DNA of 38,033 nucleotides, taken from a bacterium (GTDB taxonomy: Bacteria; Bacillota; Clostridia; Lachnospirales; Lachnospiraceae). Positions within the stretch are counted from its first letter, which is position 1. Each line of letters opens with the position of its first letter. The stretch covers positions 1 through 38,033 of the forward strand of contig JAQYOU010000157.1 of NCBI GenBank assembly GCA_028727105.1. Direction: 5' to 3'. Positions 1-7,870 of the stretch are shown in pieces. The notes under the pieces are model-generated. The model worked only from the letters and a program-made list of their open reading frames with translations. It searched no databases and was not told the origin of the DNA. Position numbers and translations under genes: made by a program.

Positions 1-434
1 AATTCATCTGAAAAAATGCCAGATACAAAAAAGCCAATCACTAATGCTAAAACCAAAAGAAAAGTTGATATGTTTTGCAATAACGCCGCCCATCCATCTG
101 CATATTCATAGTAAAAAGGTGTTTCGAGATTTTCATAATGCCGAATCAAAAAATCCTTTTGTCTTTCTGTAAAGGTTTCTTCTCCTGAATTAAGCCAATC
201 TTCTAACGTAGAAATCCTATTTACATATACGTTTTTAACTTCTTCATCAAAAACACTATCAGCTGCATAATAATTGTAATTTCTGTACTCACTGAACGCA
301 CTGTTAATAACGTCGAGTATGCTGGAAATCCCTTGTTTTTTTGCATATGCTTTATTCTGCTCTTCTACACTATCCGACAATGCTTCTTTAGAATTATTGA
401 TTTTATTAATTATGGACCTAAGCTTGAATGAAAT
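1..434 (-). pseudogene. ABC-2-type transporter permease fragment, 5'-truncated
   Basis: On the minus strand an open frame runs from position 434 to the left edge of the window without a stop. It encodes a soluble stretch rich in Tyr, Asn and Glu, then a hydrophobic membrane segment (ISTFLLVLALVIGFFVSGIF). The order of a long extracytoplasmic loop, an EYADGW-like turn and a membrane helix is typical of ABC-2 permeases of the bacitracin/lantibiotic export type; this assignment is by resemblance only. No ATG or GTG occurs in frame before the TGA at 435-437, and the N-terminal membrane helix expected for the family is missing, so the 5' end has been lost. The break lies next to the recombinase remnant at 525, which suggests a recombination scar. 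The 3' end is outside the window. Confidence 0.5.
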
Positions 435-524
435 TCATAAGCGTAGATTTATTCTCGAATGTGGTCAATGGGTGTAATATATTATATTTTCAAGAAATGT
501 ATAGTGTAGGAAGGAAAAAGATTT

Positions 525-1591
525 GTGAAAAATAATAATTACCAAAACGGCGAGGTTCAGGTCAACCACAACCGTTTCCTCGGATACACAAAAGACGAGG
601 ATGGGCATCTGATTATTGAGCCGACTGAGGCGGAGGTTGTGAAGCGCATCTACCGGGAATACCTGGAGGGCAGTAGTCTGCTCCAGATAGGAAGAGGGCT
701 TGAGGCGGAATCCTGACGGCGGCGGGAAAAGCGAAGTGGCGTCTAGAAACGCCGCGGAAGATTTTGCAGAACGAGAAGTACATTGGGGATGCCCTTTTAC
801 AGAAAACTTATACGGTGGATTTCCTTAATAAAAAGCGGGTACAGAACAACGAGATTGTTCCTCAGTATTATGTGGAAAACAGCCATTCCCCTATTATTCC
901 CAGTGTTCTCTATATGCAGGTGCAGGAGGAAATGGTGCGGCGGGCAAACCTTCACAGTGGGGAGAAACGGAAGAAGCGGGTCTACAGCAGTAAGTACGCT
1001 TTATCCAGCATAGTTTACTGCCCCAAGTGTGGCGATATTTATCGAAGGATTGCATGGAACAACCGTGGCAAACACTCCATCGTATGGCGGTGCTGCACCC
1101 GTGTGGAGCATGGTCCATCCGCCTGTGATGCGCCAACCATTCAGGAATCAGAACTGCAGGTTGCTGTGGTGCAGGCAATCAATATGGCCCTTGGCAACAG
1201 GGATAGTATGATAGCTGCCCTGCAGGAGAACGTGGAGACGGTCATTCGGCAGGAGGATGAATCTTCGGTGGAGGGCATTGAGGCGAAGCTGGAGGAACTG
1301 CAAAAAGAACTGCTGAAACGGGCAAACTCCAAAAAGGACTACAACGACATAGCCGATGAGATACACCGATTACGGGAGTTGAAACAGAACGCTTTGGCGG
1401 AGAGTGCAGAGCGGAAGGGCCTGCAAAAGCGGATTGCCGAGATGCAGGAATTTCTGGACAGCCAGCCAACGGAGGTCTTGGAGTATGATGAGCAGCTTGT
1501 ACGGTGACTGATTGAAAAGGTCACGGTCTACGATGAACGGTTTGAGGTGGAATTCAAGTTAGGGATGGTTGTGGATGTGGACAGAAAATGA
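525..1591 (+). pseudogene. Large serine recombinase remnant (C-terminal part, frameshifted and nonsense-mutated)
   Basis: This is the C-terminal half of a large serine recombinase. The resolvase catalytic domain is absent. The sequence starts in the recombinase domain ([30 protein letters not shown]), then shifts frame near 710: one base appears to be missing and the correct frame continues as [11 protein letters not shown] and NEKYIGDALLQKTYTVDF. A zinc-ribbon region (CPKCG near 1020, later WRCC and SACDAP) and a coiled coil follow. An in-frame TGA at 1505-1507, probably from CGA, interrupts the end, after which LIEKVTVYDERFEVEFK is still readable up to the stop near 1591. Three lesions make it inactive. 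Its codon use and higher GC differ from the AT-rich genes to its right, so it probably marks an earlier mobile element. Confidence 0.85.
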
Positions 1592-1680
1592 AAAGCGTAG
1601 ATGATGTGAAGCACCTTGCAGGAATGCAGGGTGTTTTCTTAATTTAAGGTAAATTTCCAGTGAATTATCACACAGGCATC

Positions 1681-1709
1681 TTGTATTTATCAACCAGATG
1701 GTTTATAAT
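1681..1709 (+). promoter_or_regulatory. Sigma-A-type promoter of the 1735-7154 operon
   Basis: TTGTAT at 1681-1686 and a perfect TATAAT at 1704-1709 are separated by 17 bases. This is near-consensus housekeeping spacing, 25 bases before the regulator gene's start codon. A strong GGAGGTG ribosome site lies at 1724-1730. No other equally good promoter is obvious between here and 7154, and the genes are nearly contiguous, so this is probably the main promoter. Confidence 0.7.
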
Positions 1710-1734
1710 GAGACTATATTAGTGGAGGTGAATC

Positions 1735-1962
1735 ATGACAACATCAGATATGATAAGAGAGTTGTGTGAGAAACAGGATATCAGTCTTGCGGAGCTTTGC
1801 AGACGCATTGGACAGACCCCGCAAAATTTCAATAAAAAACTGAAAAGAGGTACAGTTTCTTTTGAAGAAATGATGACGATTGCAGAGGTTTTGGGAGTGG
1901 GCTATGAACAGGTATTTATATTGTCTGAAGGCGAAAAGGTTGGAATAAGTAATGTTATATAG
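1735..1962 (+). CDS. Cro/CI (XRE)-family HTH regulator, 75 aa
   Basis: A single-domain Cro/CI-type helix-turn-helix protein. Residues about 4-60 form the five-helix fold: the turn sequence SLAELCRRIGQTPQNFNKKLKRG matches the HTH_3/XRE pattern and is followed by FEEMMTIAEVLGV, the usual fourth and fifth helices. There is no additional sensor or dimerisation domain. The start has an ideal GGAGGTG ribosome site and sits 25 bases after a strong promoter. It is the first gene of a compact operon, 17 bases ahead of the next gene, so it is the natural candidate to repress its own operon. The ligand and operator are unknown. Confidence 0.85.
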   Translation: MTTSDMIRELCEKQDISLAELCRRIGQTPQNFNKKLKRGTVSFEEMMTIAEVLGVGYEQVFILSEGEKVGISNVI

Positions 1963-1979
1963 AGAAAGGGGTAATTTGT

Positions 1980-2627
1980 ATGGATGATAAAAGTAAGATT
2001 CCCGCACACGCAACAGACATTGCTTTATCTGCAGCAAGTTCTCTTGTTGGTTTTGCAATTGGAGGTCCGATAGGTGCCGCTGTTGGAGGTGCCATGACAC
2101 CCACGGCAAAACTTGCCTATCAGTTGGTTTGTTCGTGGAATGAAAGACGTAGAACGAGAATCATCAAAGTTGTGGAAGACGCATTTATTGAATCAGGAAG
2201 ATGTGATGAGGATATCCTTCATGAGTTATTAGATAATCCAGAATGGGCCGATTCTATTATTTCTATGATCCAGCAGTTGGTTTCTACTGATCCAGAGTTA
2301 GACAAATTATTTACGGAAATTATGGCATCAGCTATAAAAACTAACGATGAGAATGAACGAAATCGGTTGATAGTTTTAAATAGTTCTATTAAAGGGTTAA
2401 ATAAAGTCCAAATCCAAATAATTAGATGTATATATAACGAGGGGTGTAAACTATCTGCGGCAGACATTTCAAAAATGGTAAATGTGCCAGAAATGGAATT
2501 AAGAAATGCTGTTCGAGATTTGGAACTTAGGGGCATGATTATTGATGATGGGACTGAACCTACCATTTGGGAATTACGAGAATTAGGATTAGCAGTTGCT
2601 AAAGCTATTGATGTATTGGAGGTATAG
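1980..2627 (+). CDS. Unrecognised protein: glycine-zipper hydrophobic N terminus plus winged-helix-like C terminus, 215 aa
   Basis: I do not recognise a named family. Residues about 13-45 are a glycine-rich hydrophobic stretch (SLVGFAIGGPIGAAVGGAM) with GxxxG spacing typical of glycine zippers that insert in or pack against membranes. The middle (about 55-140) is charged and predicted helical. Residues about 140-205 look like a winged helix: NKVQIQIIRCIYNEG, then SAADISKMVNVPEMELRNAV and a wing-like DLELRGMIIDDG. The combination suggests a membrane-associated regulator, or an effector or immunity component. A ribosome site (AGAAAGGGG) precedes the ATG. It follows the HTH gene by 17 bases and its stop lies 2 bases before the next start, so it is co-expressed with the biosynthetic-looking genes. 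Confidence 0.6.
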   Translation: MDDKSKIPAHATDIALSAASSLVGFAIGGPIGAAVGGAMTPTAKLAYQLVCSWNERRRTRIIKVVEDAFIESGRCDEDILHELLDNPEWADSIISMIQQLVSTDPELDKLFTEIMASAIKTNDENERNRLIVLNSSIKGLNKVQIQIIRCIYNEGCKLSAADISKMVNVPEMELRNAVRDLELRGMIIDDGTEPTIWELRELGLAVAKAIDVLEV

Positions 2628-2629
2628 TG

Positions 2630-3772
2630 ATGGATTATATGTATTTTAATAATGCTGGTGCCGGGCTTATGAGTGAAGGAACATATAAAACCTTGACCGA
2701 TCATATGAATCTTGAAATGAATGTTGGTGCATATAAAGCTGCAACAATAAAGTCTGATGCAGTGAATAATTTCTATTCGCTTGCAGCAAATTTGCTAAAT
2801 GCAGAGTCAAAAGATGAAATTGCTTTTATTGACAGTGCAAGTCGAGGTTGGAATTTGATTATATATGGTTTGGATATTAAGGAATCAGATGTAATTGTCA
2901 CTTTGTCAAGCGAATACGGAACAAATCTCCTTACTATCTATGATATTGTCAAAAGGACACATTGTGGCATAAAGGTTATTCAGTGTAATAGTGAAGGACA
3001 TTTTAGTTTGGATGATGTTGAACAGGCATTGCAGTCAGGTGGTACTATTTTGGCAGTCAGCCATGTGGCTGCTCAAGGCTCCATTGTTAATCCTGTTGTG
3101 GAACTTGGAATACTTGCTCAGAAGTATGGTGCTACATATGTAGTAGATGGATGCCAAGCTGTCGGACAAATTAAAGTTGATGTTCAAAAAATCAATTGTT
3201 GCGCATATGTGACTGCGGGGCGTAAATGGTTAAGGGGACCAAGAGGCACAGGCATTTTGTATGTGCGCAGAAATGCTCCAATTCATACGCCACAGATAGA
3301 TTTGGCGTCTGCAGATTTAGTATTTGATGAGTTTGGTACAGTTGTGGATGTCAAAGTTAGAGATGATGCTAAGCAATTTGAGTTGTGGGAAAAAAGTACT
3401 GCTTCGCTTTTAGGATTGGCAAATGCTATTCAAGAGTATTTGGATTATGGTATTGATGTTGCAGCACAAGAAGTATGTGTGAAGGCAAATTATATCAGGA
3501 GTTTTGTTGTTTCAAATCCGAATTTGGTATTAGTTGGAAGTGAAAATTCTAGCACAGGAGTAGTGGGTTTTTATATGAAAGACCCAAAGCAGGAAAAAAA
3601 GGTAAAAGAGTTAATTGAGAAAGAGAATTTCATTGTATCGTATGTTTGTGATTGGGATTGCCCTATTTTCTTCCCGAAAAATGGGGTTCAATATGTTTTT
3701 CGTATATCACCACATTACTATACTAGCAATGATGACATTCAAGCAATATGCAATTTGATACAAAGATTGTAG
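2630..3772 (+). CDS. Class V PLP-dependent aminotransferase-fold enzyme (EgtE/cysteine desulfurase-like), 380 aa
   Basis: A full-length fold-type I PLP enzyme of the class V family. The cofactor aspartate lies in VVDGCQAVGQ (about residue 173), and the Schiff-base lysine is Lys199 within AGRKWLRGPRGTG. That motif closely resembles the GRK-LRGPRGTG-LYV motif of EgtE-type C-S lyases and isopenicillin-N-epimerase-like enzymes more than IscS/SufS. SHVAAQGSIVNPV (about 140) fits the preceding strand. The conserved cysteine-bearing loop of classical desulfurases is not evident, so beta-elimination, desulfuration or transamination of an amino-acid-derived substrate are all possible. I chose ATG 2630 because GGAGG at 2618-2622 is spaced 7 bases from it; GTG at 2627 is the alternative. 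It is in the operon with the aaRS-like and isocyanide-synthase-like genes. Confidence 0.8.
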   Translation: MDYMYFNNAGAGLMSEGTYKTLTDHMNLEMNVGAYKAATIKSDAVNNFYSLAANLLNAESKDEIAFIDSASRGWNLIIYGLDIKESDVIVTLSSEYGTNLLTIYDIVKRTHCGIKVIQCNSEGHFSLDDVEQALQSGGTILAVSHVAAQGSIVNPVVELGILAQKYGATYVVDGCQAVGQIKVDVQKINCCAYVTAGRKWLRGPRGTGILYVRRNAPIHTPQIDLASADLVFDEFGTVVDVKVRDDAKQFELWEKSTASLLGLANAIQEYLDYGIDVAAQEVCVKANYIRSFVVSNPNLVLVGSENSSTGVVGFYMKDPKQEKKVKELIEKENFIVSYVCDWDCPIFFPKNGVQYVFRISPHYYTSNDDIQAICNLIQRL

Positions 3773-3799
3773 ATTGTTTTTGTGTGTTGAGGTGTAAAA

Positions 3800-4846
3800 A
3801 TGGGCGACTATCAGATAATATTAAGTAGAGATTTACTACAATATTCAGAAAATGACCCTGTATGTGTTACAGGTATTATCTCTGACAAATGGGGGAAAAA
3901 GGATAATTTTGGAATTTCTTTAAAAGATTTAACTGGGTTAGTAAACGTAAGCTTTTGGAATAATCAGAGGCATTATTCCAAAGACATGTTTACAAAAGGA
4001 AAAAGAGTTAGAATATACGCAAGCGTATCGTTAGATCGTAAAGGACAAAAGTGCCTGGGTAATGTTGATAGTGTAGAATTCCTTGAGGAAATCAATCAGC
4101 TCAATAAAGAATTAGATATTCTTGAACAGGAATCATTAGTGATGCTTAGTAAGATATGCAATAAAATCCGAACACATTTAGTTAAATTGGATTTTATTGA
4201 GGTAAATACTCGTGTCATATCAAGGTACTTGGGAGAAGAAATATTAGAACCTCTTTTGGCAGAGTATCCTGGATTTGGAACCGCTGCCTATTTGGCTCCC
4301 TCACCTTCATCTCAATTATCGGAGTTTTTAGCTGTTACGCTATTACCAAAGGTTTTTACTGAAACTATTTCTTTTACTACAAGCTATCGTTTTCCCAATG
4401 GTTCAACCGAAACTCCTATTATTATGGCAAAAGCAATTAATTTATCTAAAGATGATGAAAAGAATATAATTTTGCGAATTTCTAATAGTATTGTTGATTC
4501 TTTGTCGGATAAGACATTTCAGATGGTCACTATGCAAGGTGAATGGAGTGATGAACTTCCCGTGCAAAAAACTCACAAAAATGGGGTGTTTACATTTAGT
4601 ACATATTCTGCAAATATTCCTACTATTGGTCGTAAATGGAATTCAATGGTTCATACTATTATTAGATTTGAGGATGATAAAGGTAATCTGTTGGTTGAGA
4701 GTTCCACAGAGATGATAAATGAGACAACAAATGTGACTACATTCACATTCTACCCATCACAATACTTGAACTGGATTTCAAAAGCACCGAAACGTCAATT
4801 ATTAAATCTTTGGAAGGTGTATGATGGAGGAAGCATATATGGCTGA
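3800..4846 (+). CDS. OB-fold plus degenerate class II aminoacyl-tRNA synthetase-like protein, 348 aa
   Basis: The N-terminal ~95 residues read as an OB-fold nucleic-acid-binding domain of the type found at the front of Asp/Asn/Lys-tRNA synthetases (CVTGIISDKWGKKDNFGI, LKDLTGLVNVSFWN, GKRVRIYASVS). After a helical linker, a class II catalytic-core-like part follows: LDFIEVNTRVISRYL resembles motif 1, and AYLAPSPSSQLSEFLAV near residue 163 followed by LPKVFTETISF resembles the strands leading to motif 2. The usual motif 2 Phe-Arg-x-Glu is not clear (SYRFPNGSTE instead), and no GxGxGxxR motif 3 is visible before the end. The protein is also shorter than a true AspRS or AsnRS. It is better read as a repurposed paralogue, perhaps activating or binding an amino acid or tRNA for the neighbouring enzymes, than as a housekeeping synthetase. 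The assignment needs profile or structural confirmation. Confidence 0.6.
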   Translation: MGDYQIILSRDLLQYSENDPVCVTGIISDKWGKKDNFGISLKDLTGLVNVSFWNNQRHYSKDMFTKGKRVRIYASVSLDRKGQKCLGNVDSVEFLEEINQLNKELDILEQESLVMLSKICNKIRTHLVKLDFIEVNTRVISRYLGEEILEPLLAEYPGFGTAAYLAPSPSSQLSEFLAVTLLPKVFTETISFTTSYRFPNGSTETPIIMAKAINLSKDDEKNIILRISNSIVDSLSDKTFQMVTMQGEWSDELPVQKTHKNGVFTFSTYSANIPTIGRKWNSMVHTIIRFEDDKGNLLVESSTEMINETTNVTTFTFYPSQYLNWISKAPKRQLLNLWKVYDGGSIYG

Positions 4847-6725
4847 TAATTATAGCATAGTTGAACCATTGGGAAATAGATACAGTAACTCTAAACTCGA
4901 GCGATATTGGAAAAGTTTTGAAGGAAAATATGGTTTGAGAACATCTCGCATAATACAATTTGATCCATATGCTTCTATGTCGAGATGCCCAGTAAAATAT
5001 ATATTAGAAAAATTTGAATTATGTAAATATGTTCCTAACGAAAAATGGATAGAAGATAATTTAAAACTCTTTATCCGAGAAGAGGCGATGGGCGCAGTTG
5101 GTGATACGCCGCAGAATTTTCTACCTAAAATAGATGGGGAGATTTTATTGCCAGATGAATATCTTGAGAGTTTTTTACATAACAGTGAATGGGAAAATTT
5201 TTTAAAGCTGGAATTGCCAAAAGATGACTCATATACTGAAATGGCAAGATGCATTTATGGGTTATTGTGTAATCCCCAAATCGGTTCTTCTAGAAATGCT
5301 GCTAACAACGATAAAGACATATTTATTAGTCGTGTTTTACCGTTGCTTGAACAAAAGAAACGTCTTTTGTTTATTTTACCGGGATTTCCATTTAAGGATC
5401 AAAATAGATTTAGGGTTCCATATGATGCATCTTGCGTTGATTTTAGTGAAATATCATTTTTGATACGATTGCATAATCTTATTCAGGCATTATATCAAGT
5501 TCATCCATTTGGAGCAGAAGCACTGGTACTTTCAGATGGGCGTTTATATCAGGATATTTTTTATATAGATTCCAAAGATGTTGATGATTATCAATGGAGA
5601 TTGCATGACTTTAGGAATAAATTGAATATTCAAGGTGATGTTTCAATAATTGATTTAAAGGATCTTATTGAGCGAGCAGATGAAAGTGGAGAAGTTAGCA
5701 AAATTATTGAATGTATAGAGGAGGTAATTAGTAATCGGTTTAAGAGAGAAGATTTTTTCCAAGGACTCGTTCAAGGTATGAAGTGGAATATGAATTCCCG
5801 GAAATTATTGGAAGATTATTGTGATGTTGATGCATGGAGTATTATCAGATGTAGTCGTAATGATATCAAGGAGGATTTGTTGGTGGCTTGGGACTGGTAT
5901 CATAAGCTTGCAGAAGAGGCAGCAGTAAAGTATGCTGCTACAAATCTTATGTTAAAGTGGACAAATTTGCTACAAAAATTTTTCCCTGAATCTATTAGAT
6001 GTACAGTTCATCCTAAAGAAGGTCAATTTGCATTAGCAATGAATTATGCTTGGAATGGTGTCGCGTGGTCTGAAAAATGGCCAGGAAATATAAAGGACAT
6101 TTCTACGGTGCCTTTCTATACTTTAGAAGAACATAAAATTAAATTAGTAAGATTTAGGAGCAATCATTATCCGTGTTTTTTCACTGAAGAACCATATGAT
6201 CAAGTATTGGATTATGCCAAAAATGTACTCAAGGCTGACGGATGGAATGTTGATAATATTTTTGGAAGAGAGTTTAATATCTATGATTTAAATGAATTTA
6301 TTGAATTAGGTCGTGGTGATGAAAATTTCGCATGGGAAAGACAGGAAATGTCTGACGAATATTATAAAGCTTTATTACAATTCCGCATAGGGCATTATAA
6401 AAAGTATGGTTTTGGTGTTCATGCTATTTTTATTGATGGACATCTAGTTGGGCAAATGGGGTTGCAAGTTCTTGACGAACAAAAAAGACAACTAGAATAT
6501 GTGATTTTTCTTGGAAAAGACTATACCCAAAAAGGAATTGGAAGTAAGCTACTAAAGTACTTATTTGATAGATGCCAAGATGAAGGAATCGAAACTATAT
6601 ATGGTGTTATACGCAGTGATAATGATATTTCAAAACATATTGTGAATAAGTTTGGTGGTAGAATGATTAAGACTATGGCCCATTATCATCAAACTGGTGT
6701 TTTGTATGAAATTAAGTTGAAATAG
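4839..6725 (+). CDS. PvcA/Dit1-like isocyanide synthase domain fused to a GNAT acyltransferase, 628 aa
   Basis: The central part matches the Dit1/PvcA isocyanide (isonitrile) synthase pattern. It has a strand-loop LLFILPGFPFKDQNR (about 176-190), then helix SEISFLIRLHNLIQ, PFGAEALVLSDGRLYQDIF with LSDGR at 231-235, and a late IRCTVHPKEGQFAL (His about 391). These parallel the FP-KSPNR, CSDGRVF and R-SIHP motifs of that family, whose members turn the amino group of Tyr or Trp into an isonitrile using ribulose-5-phosphate. The C-terminal ~140 residues are a GNAT domain: AIFIDGHLVGQMGLQV, then the acyl-CoA loop TQKGIGSKLL (QKGIG 564-568). The N-terminal ~130 residues are unassigned. I chose ATG 4839, preceded by GGAGGA at 4826-4831, over ATG 4821. 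The start overlaps the upstream gene, so translation is probably coupled. Confidence 0.7.
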   Translation: MADNYSIVEPLGNRYSNSKLERYWKSFEGKYGLRTSRIIQFDPYASMSRCPVKYILEKFELCKYVPNEKWIEDNLKLFIREEAMGAVGDTPQNFLPKIDGEILLPDEYLESFLHNSEWENFLKLELPKDDSYTEMARCIYGLLCNPQIGSSRNAANNDKDIFISRVLPLLEQKKRLLFILPGFPFKDQNRFRVPYDASCVDFSEISFLIRLHNLIQALYQVHPFGAEALVLSDGRLYQDIFYIDSKDVDDYQWRLHDFRNKLNIQGDVSIIDLKDLIERADESGEVSKIIECIEEVISNRFKREDFFQGLVQGMKWNMNSRKLLEDYCDVDAWSIIRCSRNDIKEDLLVAWDWYHKLAEEAAVKYAATNLMLKWTNLLQKFFPESIRCTVHPKEGQFALAMNYAWNGVAWSEKWPGNIKDISTVPFYTLEEHKIKLVRFRSNHYPCFFTEEPYDQVLDYAKNVLKADGWNVDNIFGREFNIYDLNEFIELGRGDENFAWERQEMSDEYYKALLQFRIGHYKKYGFGVHAIFIDGHLVGQMGLQVLDEQKRQLEYVIFLGKDYTQKGIGSKLLKYLFDRCQDEGIETIYGVIRSDNDISKHIVNKFGGRMIKTMAHYHQTGVLYEIKLK

Positions 6726-6734
6726 GAGGATAAA

Positions 6735-7154
6735 ATGCCTGTTTGTTATATTACATTATCAGAAAATAGTCCAAAACTGAATGCACAGCAGATGCAACAA
6801 GTAAGGAAAATTATTGCGAAAGGATTGGATTCAAATTCAAGAAAACTCGATGAAACACATATTGCGATGCGCCAGCAATATGGAAAAAGAGAATGTATGT
6901 TGGGAGATATAGAGATTGATATCTTTTCGCAATTGTATTTAAGACGCCTTTTTTCTCGAGATAAAAGGGCTAATTTTATATCAAAACATATTTCCGACTA
7001 TTTAGGCTGCTGTTGTGCAACATGGATCAATATGGGATTTGTTGGATATTCCAGAGTTGCAACTAGTGGTAATACTTTTTATTCAGATTCAGATAATCCT
7101 TTCATACGGGGGATTCAAAAAATGCGAGGTATTTCTACACAAAAGAAAATATGA
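6735..7154 (+). CDS. Small tautomerase-like protein (Pro2 after start Met), 139 aa
   Basis: The protein begins Met-Pro-Val-Cys-Tyr-Ile-Thr-Leu. An N-terminal proline directly after the initiator Met, followed by a beta strand and an amphipathic helix (NAQQMQQVRKIIAKGL), is the hallmark of 4-oxalocrotonate tautomerase/MIF-like enzymes, where Pro becomes the catalytic base. A second beta-alpha unit follows (GDIEIDIFSQ, then KRANFISKHISDYL, and a final WINMGFVGYSRVA). This fits the double beta-alpha-beta layout and about 130-residue length of DUF1904-like relatives. The family call is tentative. A perfect AGGAGG ribosome site precedes the ATG, 9 bases after the GNAT fusion gene, so it is the last gene of the operon. 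A role in isomerising a keto/enol intermediate would suit the context but is unproven. Confidence 0.5.
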   Translation: MPVCYITLSENSPKLNAQQMQQVRKIIAKGLDSNSRKLDETHIAMRQQYGKRECMLGDIEIDIFSQLYLRRLFSRDKRANFISKHISDYLGCCCATWINMGFVGYSRVATSGNTFYSDSDNPFIRGIQKMRGISTQKKI

Positions 7155-7221
7155 TTTGCTTATAAAGAAGTTAATATTTGATCGAAATTTTTTATGAAAA
7201 GTCGAGAGGAAAAGAAGTGAT

Positions 7222-7634
7222 GATATGTTCCCTCATACGACCATAACACTAAAAATAGCAGTGGATTAAGTTGGACGAACCGACCGAGAAATGACGTACT
7301 TCCTATCCTCTCGTGCCATGTCGAGACGGTATGTCTTTTGTCCAAACTTCATGAAGCGAAGCATCATGTGAATGTAACACTGGATATGGACGAGATGGAT
7401 TTAACGGCGGCTGAGAGGAAGGCTACTTATGAGGAGATAAAGAAGTATGTGGCAAAGCATAATGATGGGATGAAGGTTTCTTCATTGAATATCGCCCAGG
7501 TGAAGGCTAAATGCGGAATTATAGAGCGAGAGAATTATAATTTGCCTAAATCAGGGAATGCGAAGCAGCCACAGTGTCCAAAGGAGAAAGAGGATGCGAT
7601 CGTGGAAGCATTAAAATATTATCAGATGATATAG
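7222..7634 (+). pseudogene. rlmD: Broken 3' tail of 23S rRNA (uracil-5-)-methyltransferase gene with a 74-bp insertion
   Basis: Only the C-terminal part of an RlmD/RumA-type methyltransferase is present. Residues DMFPHTT are encoded at 7222-7242, and the frame resumes at 7317 with HVETVCLLSKL, followed by the long lineage-specific tail (DEMDLTAAERKATYEE, SSLNIAQVKAKCG, ERENYNLPKSGNAKQPQCP) ending at 7634. Between them lies a 74-bp insertion (7243-7316) that shifts the frame and contains a TAA. The SAM-binding and catalytic domain is absent. From general knowledge, rumA/rlmD 3' ends are integration targets and cargo of Gram-positive integrative elements, so this piece probably marks another mobile-element boundary inside the island. 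Confidence 0.75.
7243..7316 (+). other. 74-bp insertion within the rlmD tail
   Basis: This stretch splits the conserved DMFPHTT-HVETV coding sequence exactly between the Thr and His codons. CCAT occurs at both edges (7241-7244 and 7316-7319), as a short target duplication or recombination core would. TCCTCTCG at 7306-7313 is the inverted complement of CGAGAGGA at 7203-7210. It has no coding capacity. A transposon scar, a half attachment site or a remnant of element ends are all possible. Confidence 0.45.
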
Positions 7635-7870
7635 GAAAACATTTAGATTGTCTGCTATGGACTTGTTTCATATGAGATGAAAGGTATATAAATATGTTTT
7701 TATTCTATGTCAAAGAAGTGCTTTATGCTACTTTTATACTGTGATTTTATAAAATATGCTTGGCGTAATTTTCATTTTATAGCGGCAGTATTTTGATAAC
7801 AGATGACTTTGTTTACATATCAAAGAATATGCTTAATGACTTTGGATTTGAGGAGAAGGGGGAACGATTC

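Noticed and set aside
436-1610. Direct repeat AAGCGTAGAT at about 440 and 1600 as attachment sites of the dead recombinase
   Set aside because: Only about ten bases match and the flanks do not; this is not enough to claim an att pair.
3800-4846. Exonuclease VII large-subunit-like reading of the OB-fold protein
   Set aside because: The OB domain alone fits, but the region after it resembles a class II synthetase core and lacks the XseA catalytic domain.
7338-7634. Independent 98-codon gene
   Set aside because: Its sequence is the C-terminal tail of RlmD/RumA and it continues from coding sequence before its nominal ATG, so it is annotated as part of the broken gene.
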